Shown: positions 1-5,060, counted from the stretch's first letter. The stretch: DNA of 5,060 bases from Tannerella sp. (GCA_031271245.1 JAISWC010000015.1:1-5060); one strand, 5' to 3'. Notes: generated by a model from the sequence alone, not told the origin. Numbers and translations: made by a program.

Positions 1-144
1 GAAATCGCTGCCAAACGGGAAAAAGGGCTGGAACAGTTGGAAACATACGCTCATGCACACCGCATGAAAGACCGCACCGACCTTCGGGCGGCGCTGATTG
101 TCTTTATCGGGAAAGACAAGTTTGAGATTACGGAAATGGTCTGA
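1..144 (+). CDS. C-terminal end of a probable AAA-ATPase-like / PD-(D/E)XK nuclease-domain protein (5' partial)
   Basis: Frame 1 is open from the window edge to a TGA at 142-144, giving the last 47 residues of a protein whose start lies outside. The tail has a charged helix with K-x-L-E-Q-L-x-x-Y (residues about 8-16) followed by a hydrophobic strand, A-L-I-V-F-I-G-K-D-K-F-E-I. This helix-then-strand ending is what I recall from the C-terminal PD-(D/E)XK domain (PDDEXK_9, formerly DUF1703) of proteins with an N-terminal AAA-ATPase-like domain, which are common and often multicopy in Bacteroidales. Their cellular role is poorly defined. The catalytic residues and ATPase motifs would lie upstream, so the family call rests on a short tail only. 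A terminator-like hairpin follows about 150 bases downstream, so the gene is probably not co-transcribed with the fimbrial genes. I am sure of the coding frame and much less sure of the family. Confidence 0.6.
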   Translation, partial: EIAAKREKGLEQLETYAHAHRMKDRTDLRAALIVFIGKDKFEITEMV

Positions 145-180
145 ACGGTGATTATTAATCACTACTGATCGACTAAAAAT

Positions 181-221
181 AAAAAAACGCCGTAAGCCAT
201 TTTTTAATTAATGGCTTATGG
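181..221 (-). terminator. Hairpin with A-tract, possible minus-strand terminator
   Basis: Arms 190-201 and 210-221 pair over 12 bp (TAAGCCATT with AATGGCTTA at the core, one G-T wobble) around an 8-base loop. On the minus strand the stem is followed, after two bases, by seven T (181-187). On the plus strand no T-run follows. This fits an intrinsic terminator facing left. No minus-strand gene is visible for it to serve, so it could instead be a remnant or an RNA 3'-end stabiliser for the gene ending at 144. Confidence 0.4.
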
Positions 222-292
222 ATACCACGTTTATTCGGGCAAATCCAATCGGACACAGATGTCTCCATGCGGTCGCTGCGCTTCCTTGGTCG

Positions 293-332
293 ACATGACG
301 GGACTGTCAAAGAGACCGCGTCATGTTTTTTT
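293..332 (+). terminator. Intrinsic terminator candidate downstream of the gene ending at 144
   Basis: Arms ACATGACG (293-300) and CGTCATGT (319-326) form a perfect 8-bp stem around an 18-base loop, and seven T run from 326 to 332. The loop can add a GG/CC pairing. An alternative stem is possible between GCGGTC (269-274) and GACCGC (314-319). The position, about 150 bases after the upstream stop and before the promoter-rich repeats, suits a terminator separating the two transcription units. Confidence 0.5.
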
Positions 333-358
333 AAACACAGTATTCATACAATCACACA

Positions 359-375
359 AATCACAGTTCAGACAA
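359..375 (+). repeat. 17-bp direct repeat, left copy
   Basis: AATCACAGTTCAGACAA occurs here and again, exactly, at 3012-3028 in the same orientation, 2,653 bp away. Flanking bases differ on both sides at once, although both copies are followed by A-rich sequence. The left copy lies 25 bases before the 350-bp tandem array. It could be a shared leader or regulatory element or the scar of a duplication or insertion. Confidence 0.75.
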
Positions 376-586
376 CAAGAAAAAAAATTGTTTCATTAAG
401 ATTGATAAAATTGTTGCGCAGATTCAATAGAGCAGATCAGCGCAACATATTTAGTATTTTTATATAGAAGAGACCTGTTGTGAAACACGCCTTTTCTTTT
501 CCACCCCCGTTCGGGCAAAGGCTCCAATCTTTGTCGGATTAAAAGTACGTCCGGGCGGGAGCGGGAATCTTTTCATTGGATAACGA

Positions 587-618
587 TTTGCAGTTGAAAA
601 ACCGCATTTCATAATTTC
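587..618 (+). promoter_or_regulatory. Bacteroides-type promoter candidate in unit 1
   Basis: TTTG (587-590) is followed after 21 bases by TAATTTC (612-618). The known Bacteroides primary-sigma consensus is TTTG at -33 and TAnnTTTG at -7 with about 19-21 bases between, so spacing and the -7 element fit partly. The last two bases of the -7 box do not match. The spacer holds an imperfect dyad (TGCAGTT and AACCGCA). A transcript from here would meet the hairpin at 637-668 almost at once. Confidence 0.25.
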
Positions 619-636
619 AGTAACAAAACTAGGATT

Positions 637-668
637 AAAAAACGTCTGTTGTGAAATATGCGTTTTTT
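637..668. terminator. A-tract/T-tract hairpin in unit 1, bidirectional terminator candidate
   Basis: AAAAAACG (637-644) pairs perfectly with CGTTTTTT (661-668) around a 16-base loop that contains CTGTTGTGAAA. The A-tract on one side and T-tract on the other would support termination in both directions. The GC part of the stem is very short, so it would be weak, and an attenuator role is equally possible. Confidence 0.3.
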
Positions 669-702
669 GCTATAATACAGAATGTATTTAACATTCTGTA
701 TT
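649..702 (+). promoter_or_regulatory. TATAAT element overlapping a perfect 12-bp palindrome, unit 1
   Basis: TTGTGA (649-654) and TATAAT (671-676) are 16 bases apart, like a classical sigma-70 promoter. The palindrome AATACAGAATGT (674-685) - ATTTA - ACATTCTGTATT (691-702) begins inside TATAAT and runs past the expected start. That layout suits a repressor operator. Read as RNA, the same palindrome followed by a T-rich stretch could be a terminator. Bacteroidetes usually do not use TTGACA/TATAAT promoters, so the promoter reading is weak; the palindrome itself is certain. Confidence 0.35.
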
Positions 703-935
703 TTTTATTCTTTTAAACAGTAACAGGGAAAAATATTATGCTGCAAATGGATTGATGAAATTGTTACGCAGATTCAATAGAGCAGATCAGCGCAACATAC
801 TTTAGTATTTTTATATAGAAGACCTGTTGTGAAACACGCCTTTTCTTTCCCACCCCCATTCGGGCAAAGACTCCAATCTTTGTCGGGTTAAAAGTACGTC
901 CGGGCGGGAGCGGGAATCTTTTCGTAGGATGACGA

Positions 936-967
936 TTTGCAGTTGAAAAACTGCATTTCATAATTTC
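936..967 (+). promoter_or_regulatory. Bacteroides-type promoter candidate in unit 2
   Basis: TTTG (936-939) and TAATTTC (961-967) are 21 bases apart, as in unit 1. The spacer contains a perfect 7-bp dyad, TGCAGTT-GAAA-AACTGCA (938-955), which overlaps the -33 box and could be an operator. A start near 974 would give a leader of about 250 bases before the fimbrillin ATG. The match is partial and the case rests mainly on its conservation between the two copies. Confidence 0.28.
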
Positions 968-985
968 AGTAACAAAACTAGGATT

Positions 986-1016
986 AAAAAACGTCTGTTG
1001 TGAAACACACGTTTTT
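986..1016. terminator. A-tract/T-tract hairpin in unit 2, terminator or attenuator candidate
   Basis: AAAAACGT (987-994) pairs with ACGTTTTT (1009-1016). After a C-C mismatch, TGT (996-998) pairs with ACA (1005-1007), leaving a 6-base loop. The structure is longer than its unit 1 counterpart. It lies between the TTTG-TAATTTC element and the TATAAT element, so it could attenuate transcripts from the first. Confidence 0.35.
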
Positions 1017-1051
1017 GCTATAATACAGAAATGGATTTAACATTCCGTATT
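998..1051 (+). promoter_or_regulatory. TATAAT element with degraded palindrome, unit 2
   Basis: TTGTGA (998-1003) and TATAAT (1019-1024) are 15 bases apart. The palindrome seen intact in unit 1 here has arms AATACAGAAATG (1022-1033) and CATTCCGTATT (1041-1051), with one A-C mismatch and one bulged A. If it is an operator or terminator, this gene-proximal copy should be weaker than the distal one. Confidence 0.3.
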
Positions 1052-1087
1052 TTTTTATTCTTTTAAACAGTAACAAGGAAAAATATT

Positions 1088-1213
1088 ATGCTGCAAATGA
1101 TTAGTGACAACAACAGAAGCGATGGAGGCAGAGACCATTTTAAAAACGCGGTGCATCCGAAAAACCGGACGAGTAGGGAAAACATATTAAAGTCCGACAG
1201 GGAGCGGACGTAA
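1088..1213 (+). CDS. Possible 41-residue leader ORF upstream of the fimbrillin gene
   Basis: ATG at 1088 opens a frame of 41 codons ending at TAA 1211-1213, 12 bases before the fimbrillin start. The predicted peptide begins M-L-Q-M, is hydrophilic and rich in Arg, Asn and Asp, and has no signal peptide or motif I recognise. Its first four codons lie in repeat unit 2. The matching place in unit 1 (738) reads M-L-Q-M-D then stop because the duplication junction cuts it. An A-rich stretch (AAGGAAAAATATT) precedes the ATG, as Bacteroidetes starts often have. It may be a translated leader affecting downstream expression or simply a chance ORF in the 5' UTR. Confidence 0.2.
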   Translation: MLQMISDNNRSDGGRDHFKNAVHPKNRTSRENILKSDRERT

Positions 1214-1225
1214 AACAGGATCAAA

Positions 1226-2995
1226 ATGAAAAAATTAAGTTTATCAATTCATTCAGGAATGGCCGCCGGGCTGCTGTTAGCGGCGTCCTCCTGTATAACA
1301 GACAAGTTTAACGAGTGCGATGAATATTATTCCACTTATGCATCTTTCACATTGAACAAAATTTATGCCGGGAATGTGGACGAAACACAACCGGACAATG
1401 AAAGTGTAATCAAAGATGCCCTGGCGCTTGTTTATAAATTCGACGGAACCCCCGAAGCGATGGGTTATATCGCTGCAAGTGATGTCCGGGCCGAACTGCC
1501 GGAAAATGCCGGAGAGACAGCCCGTATAACACTGAAATGCCAATCAGGAGAAAAACTGATATACATTGCCGTCAACGTGGGTGGCAACAAACTGGTCGAC
1601 GCCGGCCAGACAGCCACAAACATTTCAGCGGCCAATAAATGGGTTGGCCTCAAGTGGACGGCGGAGAAAGGGATAGCGTTTGCAACGGTAAATACCCCGG
1701 TATGGTCAGCGGGAGCGTCATCAACAGCCATTTCATCGACACCGGACACGGCTACCACCGCAGACGGTTTAATAAAAGCGTTGAGCGGCAACGGCGACCC
1801 GTCTCAGGGTGTTTTGTCCGGTGCGGGCACGGCTTATTTTATGTCTAACTGGGGCCCTGACGGGGAGGATACGGACGGTACGGATGATGTTTCTACCTGC
1901 CGGTTCACACTTCACCGTAATATTACGTCAACCGATTCCCGCACTGCACCCCCCGACGCTACAAACGCTAACGGGCAAAACGCCCTGTTGATTAATATGC
2001 AGAGCGCTTTGACGCAGGTTGCACTCGATGTCATTCCGGGCCAGGCGCTGAACAACGCCGGCACAGGTACAAACGCAGGCGTTTTTGTTCCTGACGAGAA
2101 GTGGGTGGTCGGGAATATAAACATGTCCGCATATCCGTTTCAACAGTTTGACGGTTCAACGGTCAAATCAACCCGCTACGATGATACGGCACACATCCTT
2201 CCCGCAGGCAAAAATCAAAAATGGGCTAACAAAATGGACAACAGCCGCTGGATTCCTTCGGGCAGCAAAGCCTATGAACGGCAAGATCTGACGGTAACGG
2301 AAGTAAGAGACCGGATACACTCCCATCCCGCCAATCAGCCGTTCGGAACAGCAAACAAAGTCTTCATCATTGAAAACAGTAACAGGAGGACACTCGCCGC
2401 CTATTCCACATTTGTCCTGTTTTCGGGACAGTACAGGCCGAACAGTTATATTATATGCGTCAGCAATAACGGTACCGTATTTTCATCCGGCGCTTTCCCT
2501 GCCGCCTGGCCTGCGAACAATACGTCTACAAACGAAGAAACGGACACCCTGTATTATGTGTCGTCAATCGGTAACGGGACATTCTTTCTCGGCATGAAGG
2601 CGCTCCGGCAGTATGTCGGTTACAGGATCCTGAACCTTTCTCCTGCATTTGATGCAACCACCCATGCGGAGGTTGCCGCTTATATCATGGATCTGAGAAC
2701 CGCATCCGGCAATGAGCGGGCTGCTCTTCAGGCATATTATCGCGGTTACTGCTTTTACCGCGAGTGGATACGGGATGAAAGGGGGGCTTCGGCAGCTGAC
2801 AGGATTTCAGTCCACCGGAATTATATTTATGAGCATTCCGTCACAAAGTTAAACGAACCCGGCATTGCAAACCCGAACGACATCATTACACCTTACGAAT
2901 ATGAACCTGTTGAAGAAACCGGGAGCTACGTAACAACCGAAGTCAGGATCATGAACTGGCATGTAATACATCAGATAGAACCCGGCCTTAATTAG
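1226..2995 (+). CDS. Mfa1-family fimbrial major subunit, lipoprotein precursor
   Basis: The gene encodes 589 residues and is complete. The N-terminus is a lipoprotein signal: a basic start (M-K-K), a hydrophobic run at about 11-20, and a lipobox A-A-S-S-C with the lipidated Cys at 23. The rest resembles Mfa1 fimbrillins of Porphyromonas gingivalis (about 560 residues): V-F-I-I-E-N followed by a T-F-V-L-F-S-G-Q-Y segment (379-403), the V-H-R-N-Y-I-Y motif (529-535) where Mfa1 proteins have V-x-R-N-x-x-Y, and a C-terminus with a short strand ending N-W (about 569-589), as in the fimbrillin C domain. By family knowledge such subunits are lipidated, cross the outer membrane, are trimmed after an Arg or Lys by a protease, and polymerise by strand exchange into adhesive fimbriae. 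A Ser/Thr-rich stretch lies near 160-180. The start at 1226 is the first Met of the signal peptide, with an A-rich context and no Shine-Dalgarno. It likely shares a transcript with the gene at 3070. I am fairly sure of the family; whether it is the major shaft or a minor subunit is not decided by sequence alone. Confidence 0.85.
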   Translation: MKKLSLSIHSGMAAGLLLAASSCITDKFNECDEYYSTYASFTLNKIYAGNVDETQPDNESVIKDALALVYKFDGTPEAMGYIAASDVRAELPENAGETARITLKCQSGEKLIYIAVNVGGNKLVDAGQTATNISAANKWVGLKWTAEKGIAFATVNTPVWSAGASSTAISSTPDTATTADGLIKALSGNGDPSQGVLSGAGTAYFMSNWGPDGEDTDGTDDVSTCRFTLHRNITSTDSRTAPPDATNANGQNALLINMQSALTQVALDVIPGQALNNAGTGTNAGVFVPDEKWVVGNINMSAYPFQQFDGSTVKSTRYDDTAHILPAGKNQKWANKMDNSRWIPSGSKAYERQDLTVTEVRDRIHSHPANQPFGTANKVFIIENSNRRTLAAYSTFVLFSGQYRPNSYIICVSNNGTVFSSGAFPAAWPANNTSTNEETDTLYYVSSIGNGTFFLGMKALRQYVGYRILNLSPAFDATTHAEVAAYIMDLRTASGNERAALQAYYRGYCFYREWIRDERGASAADRISVHRNYIYEHSVTKLNEPGIANPNDIITPYEYEPVEETGSYVTTEVRIMNWHVIHQIEPGLN

Positions 2996-3069
2996 ATGTC
3001 CGGATCAAATGAATCACAGTTCAGACAAAGACATAACGATGAAAAATTTAAATTTTAAAATAAAACAAA
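2996..3069 (+). promoter_or_regulatory. 74-base intergenic leader between fimbrillin and surface-protein genes
   Basis: There is no terminator hairpin here, so read-through from the fimbrillin gene is expected. The gap contains the right copy of the 17-bp repeat (3012-3028), an A/T palindrome AAAATTTAAATTTT (3043-3056), and the A-rich run AAATAAAACAAA directly before the ATG at 3070, a typical Bacteroidetes start context lacking a Shine-Dalgarno. ATG codons at 3009 and 3040 open frames that only shadow the real gene. Confidence 0.5.
3012..3028 (+). repeat. 17-bp direct repeat, right copy
   Basis: This is an exact match to 359-375, same strand, and sits 41 bases before the start of the surface-protein gene. 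The pair encloses the 350-bp tandem array and the whole fimbrillin gene. Confidence 0.75.
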
Positions 3070-5060
3070 ATGATAATGAAGAAAATAATATTATTCGCAA
3101 CGCTGGTTTTGGGACTGTTCACAATCGTCCCTGCAGCAGCACAGTGGAGCTGGGAAGGAGAGATTTACTTCGAATCGGATCAGGATCTGTTCCTGCCGGT
3201 GATCATCAACAGCGACGTTGAAATTACCGTGGCAAACGGCGCTACGGTTCGGGCGACGGACTCCGTCAGGGGTAACGGGCATACGATGTACAGGAAGGGA
3301 GAAGGCCGTTTTTGGTTTATGGCGCCGGTCAATCACGGCTTCGACGCAGACATCGTTTTCAGGAATATAAATTCCTCAAACCTTGATTCGATACTGCTGA
3401 CGGGAACCTTCGGCTCATTTGTCGACGACGCGACAGGGTATTCCCATTCGGGAAGCATCCGTTCGGAAGACGCTTCGGGCGGCAGTTTCTACTTCCACCA
3501 GAACGATACCGTCGTCCAGACATTCGATGCCGTTCGCTTCGGGAGGCGCCCCGTTCATTTCTATCATGATACGAAATCGACGCTCCGGTTGATCCATTCG
3601 TCCGACAGTCTGTCGGGCAGGGTAGCGCTGACCGGCGGCGGTACGTTATATGTGGACGGGTCGCACGACGCCGAAATCGCTGTATCCGGCGGCAGGCTGA
3701 TAACGGGCAAAGACAGCATCGAAGGCGAAGAACATGTTACGTTTGCAGGCAGCAGCACTGCCCCGGCATTACTGGCAGACAACGGTACACACCTGCAGGT
3801 GGGCGACGGCAACCGGCCTTCGCTGGTGAAGGTTACGGCGGGTGATGTTGTCCAGGGGGAGAAGTCGGTACTGGAAATAGACGTTTACGAACCCAAAAAT
3901 TGGGGGCTGACCACAGACGTATCGGGAGAAGCGGACGTCGATACGGTGTGGAAAAAATCGTTTTCGGACATGATTTACATCGGTTCGGGAAAATATACTT
4001 TCGGCGACAATGACACAATACATGTGAACTGGACGCCTGAATACCTCTCCTCCATTGCCTCTGAGGATACATTCTGCCTGCCGGTCATCATGCTTGGCAA
4101 CTCTTCTTTGTCGATCGAAAACCCCGACAAAGTGACGGTTCCTCAAACTTTGCGGGGCTGGGTAACGAAATTCCTCATCGGCGACGGAAGCAACAACACG
4201 CAATCGGGCTGGGGATATGTCAAGGGCGAAAAAATACGGATGTACAAGGAGGCTACGCTCAACGGCGTGCCGTTCAACGGCCGCTACGCCAATCCCGTCT
4301 CGGTACTCTACGGGGATAATATTATTTACACCATCAAAGCCATAAACGCCAACCTGCAAACAGGCAAGGTGATTGTTACCGACACGTTGCCGCCTTACCT
4401 GAATATTAACCTGAGTTCGATATCTTCTTCTTTATCCAATTCGGGATCAGTCCTTGCGGATGTAGGCAATGCCGCACCGAATACGCCTTTACAGTACATT
4501 ACATGGACGATAACAAATATAAATTCGCTTGATACGGCATTCCTGACATACGAAGCGACACCCGCGAGCGGCGCCTGCGCCTCGCAACCGATGTACATCA
4601 ATTACGCATGGGTGAGCGCAGTCATGGGAGTGAACGATACCCTCCACATTCGCACAAACGACACCTATCACCAGGGCGCAGGCGTGAGCATCGTAACGTT
4701 CTCGGCCTCCGCCGGCGGACAGCTGTTCAACGCTGGCGAGCAGGCGCTCGATTACCGTACGTCGCCCCGTGCCGGCGTCCTGATCGTCCCCGACAACGGC
4801 TACCGTTTCGCAGGCTGGAGCCATGACGAATACTACTCCCTTCGTGGTGAACGCATCCCTGCCGATTCGGGCATCATGTACTATGACAGCCTGGTGATAT
4901 ACGGCGATGTAAGACTCCGCGCCGACTTCGTCCCCGAAAACGATTCGACCGCAAAGGAGACTGTCCCGGAAACGGTCGCCGATAACAGCGACAGGGTATG
5001 GGCCTACGAGAGGGACATATATATCCGCACAGGGCAGGGCGCCCTGATTCGCATCTACTC
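3070..5060 (+). CDS. Large secreted surface protein with beta-rich repeats, DUF11-like and Listeria-Bacteroides-repeat-like domains (3' partial)
   Basis: The frame from ATG 3070 stays open to the window edge, giving 663 residues with no stop. Starting at 3076 (M-K-K) would remove two residues and fits a signal peptide equally well; I chose 3070 for its A-rich upstream context. A signal peptide with a hydrophobic core and an A-A-A|Q cleavage site (about residue 24) is not a lipobox, so the protein is exported but not lipidated. Residues about 30-260 are Gly/Asp/Thr-rich beta-strand sequence with a G-G-G-T-L-Y-V...G-G-R-L pattern (about 195-215), like autotransporter-passenger or beta-helix repeats. 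About 410-455 (I-I-Y-T-I-K-A-x-N...V-T-D-T-L-P) matches the DUF11/conserved-repeat pattern of surface proteins. About 539-621 (V-T-F-S-A...G-Y-R-F-A-G-W-S...L-R-A-D-F) fits a divergent InlB/Listeria-Bacteroides repeat. After an acidic linker, residues 642-663 (V-W-A-Y...I-Y-I-R-T...I-R-I-Y) look like the first strands of a Bacteroidetes C-terminal sorting domain of the type IX kind. Probably about 40-60 residues are missing. By context it may be a fimbria-associated adhesin; no catalytic motif is seen. Confidence 0.8.
   Translation, partial: MIMKKIILFATLVLGLFTIVPAAAQWSWEGEIYFESDQDLFLPVIINSDVEITVANGATVRATDSVRGNGHTMYRKGEGRFWFMAPVNHGFDADIVFRNINSSNLDSILLTGTFGSFVDDATGYSHSGSIRSEDASGGSFYFHQNDTVVQTFDAVRFGRRPVHFYHDTKSTLRLIHSSDSLSGRVALTGGGTLYVDGSHDAEIAVSGGRLITGKDSIEGEEHVTFAGSSTAPALLADNGTHLQVGDGNRPSLVKVTAGDVVQGEKSVLEIDVYEPKNWGLTTDVSGEADVDTVWKKSFSDMIYIGSGKYTFGDNDTIHVNWTPEYLSSIASEDTFCLPVIMLGNSSLSIENPDKVTVPQTLRGWVTKFLIGDGSNNTQSGWGYVKGEKIRMYKEATLNGVPFNGRYANPVSVLYGDNIIYTIKAINANLQTGKVIVTDTLPPYLNINLSSISSSLSNSGSVLADVGNAAPNTPLQYITWTITNINSLDTAFLTYEATPASGACASQPMYINYAWVSAVMGVNDTLHIRTNDTYHQGAGVSIVTFSASAGGQLFNAGEQALDYRTSPRAGVLIVPDNGYRFAGWSHDEYYSLRGERIPADSGIMYYDSLVIYGDVRLRADFVPENDSTAKETVPETVADNSDRVWAYERDIYIRTGQGALIRIY

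Larger units (their letters stand above)
401..750 (+). repeat. 350-bp tandem repeat, unit 1
   Basis: This block is repeated immediately downstream at 751-1100. By hand alignment I count about 17 substitutions, nearly all transitions, and five indels of 1-2 bases, so about 95% identity. Elements in order are a perfect inverted repeat TGTTGCGC/GCGCAACA (412-419/440-447), the motif CTGTTGTGAAA (475-485), a weak CAAAG/TCTTTG dyad near 525, TTTG-N21-TAATTTC (587-618), the A/T-flanked hairpin (637-668), TATAAT plus a perfect 12-bp palindrome (671-702), and ATG-CTG-CAA-ATG (738-749). I see no terminal inverted repeats, target-site duplication or transposase, so this looks like a tandem duplication rather than an inserted element. 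Confidence 0.92.
751..1100 (+). repeat. 350-bp tandem repeat, unit 2 (proximal to the fimbrillin gene)
   Basis: This second copy abuts unit 1 with no spacer and ends 125 bases before the fimbrillin start. It carries the same element order, but the dyads have diverged. The left inverted repeat has one mismatch (TGTTACGC at 762-769). The dyad inside the TTTG-TAATTTC spacer is perfect here (TGCAGTT-GAAA-AACTGCA, 938-955), whereas unit 1 has one mismatch. The palindrome after TATAAT has one mismatch and one extra A (1022-1051), whereas unit 1 is perfect. Being nearest the gene, this copy is the more likely working leader. Confidence 0.92.
145..1225. other. 1.08-kb AT-rich intergenic region containing a 350-bp tandem duplication
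   Basis: No convincing protein gene lies here. From left to right I see a small dyad directly after the upstream stop (GTGATT-ATT-AATCAC, 148-162), two terminator-like hairpins (181-221 and 293-332), one copy of a 17-bp motif repeated at 3012, two head-to-tail copies of a 350-bp unit (401-1100), and a 41-codon small ORF (1088-1213). The short ORFs on either strand are not conserved as proteins between the two repeat copies. The segment 222-292 (with GTCTCC near 261 and GGTCGACATGAC ending at 300) resembles, from memory, an interspersed repeat seen in many Bacteroidales genomes, but I cannot confirm that. Confidence 0.8.

Noticed and set aside
211..467. Two overlapping plus-strand ORFs of 62 and 66 codons
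   Set aside because: They run across the terminator hairpin, the 17-bp repeat and into the tandem repeat, with no signal peptide, motif or start context.
764..961. Minus-strand 65-codon ORF in repeat unit 2 with a partly conserved frame in unit 1
   Set aside because: Comparing the two repeat copies in this frame, most differences change the amino acid (for example S/G, H/Y, T/M, V/A, M/T, G/E) and small indels make the ends differ, so there is no sign of selection on a protein.
401..1100. The 350-bp units as a CRISPR array, MITE or insertion sequence
   Set aside because: There are just two long abutting units with no spacers, no terminal inverted repeats, no target-site duplication and no transposase.
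401..1100. An invertible (phase-variable) promoter segment
   Set aside because: The array is made of direct repeats. The inverted repeats found are local 6-12 bp dyads, not a pair flanking a promoter segment, and no recombinase gene is in the window.
3009..3221. Plus-strand 70-codon ORF beginning between the two large genes
   Set aside because: Only the first 20 or so codons lie outside the surface-protein gene; the rest is that gene's signal-peptide region read in another frame.
3769..4359. Minus-strand 196-codon ORF opposite the surface-protein gene
   Set aside because: It lies wholly within the plus-strand frame that has a signal peptide and recognisable domain patterns. Its own translation shows no domain I recognise and is a shadow of codon bias.
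4489..4826. ORFs on both strands within the surface-protein gene
   Set aside because: Both overlap the main frame through the DUF11-like and Listeria-Bacteroides-like regions and have no independent support.

Overview
The window looks like a chromosomal piece of a Bacteroidales bacterium (Bacteroides/Parabacteroides/Porphyromonas-like; I cannot name the genus). The reasons are a Mfa1-type fimbrillin lipoprotein, A-rich start contexts without a clear Shine-Dalgarno, and a second surface protein with DUF11-like and Listeria-Bacteroides-repeat-like modules ending in what looks like the start of a type IX-like C-terminal sorting domain. All real genes are on the + strand.

Layout. (1) Positions 1-144 are the 3' end of a gene whose protein ends like the PD-(D/E)XK domain of the AAA-ATPase-like/PDDEXK_9 proteins. 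(2) Positions 145-1225 are a 1.08-kb AT-rich non-coding region. It holds two terminator-like hairpins near its left end, a 17-bp motif that recurs downstream of the fimbrillin gene, and then a head-to-tail tandem duplication of a 350-bp unit (401-750 and 751-1100, about 95% identical by hand alignment). Each unit carries the same ordered set of dyads and promoter-like elements. The second unit ends inside a 41-codon small ORF that stops 12 bases before the fimbrillin start. (3) Positions 1226-2995 encode a complete 589-residue Mfa1-family fimbrial subunit with a lipoprotein signal. (4) After a 74-base gap without a terminator, 3070-5060 encode at least 663 residues of a secreted surface protein that runs off the window.

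How the parts may work together. The two large genes are probably one transcription unit: a pilus subunit followed by a large secreted protein that could be an accessory or tip component. The gene after the fimbrillin does not resemble the Mfa2/FimB anchor lipoprotein that follows mfa1 in P. gingivalis, so the locus is not the textbook mfa operon. The duplicated leader would put two promoter/operator/terminator modules in series ahead of the fimbrillin gene, and recombination between the copies could change expression; this is inference. The exact 17-bp direct repeat at 359 and 3012 brackets the whole duplicated leader plus fimbrillin gene and may mark a cassette boundary or a shared leader element.
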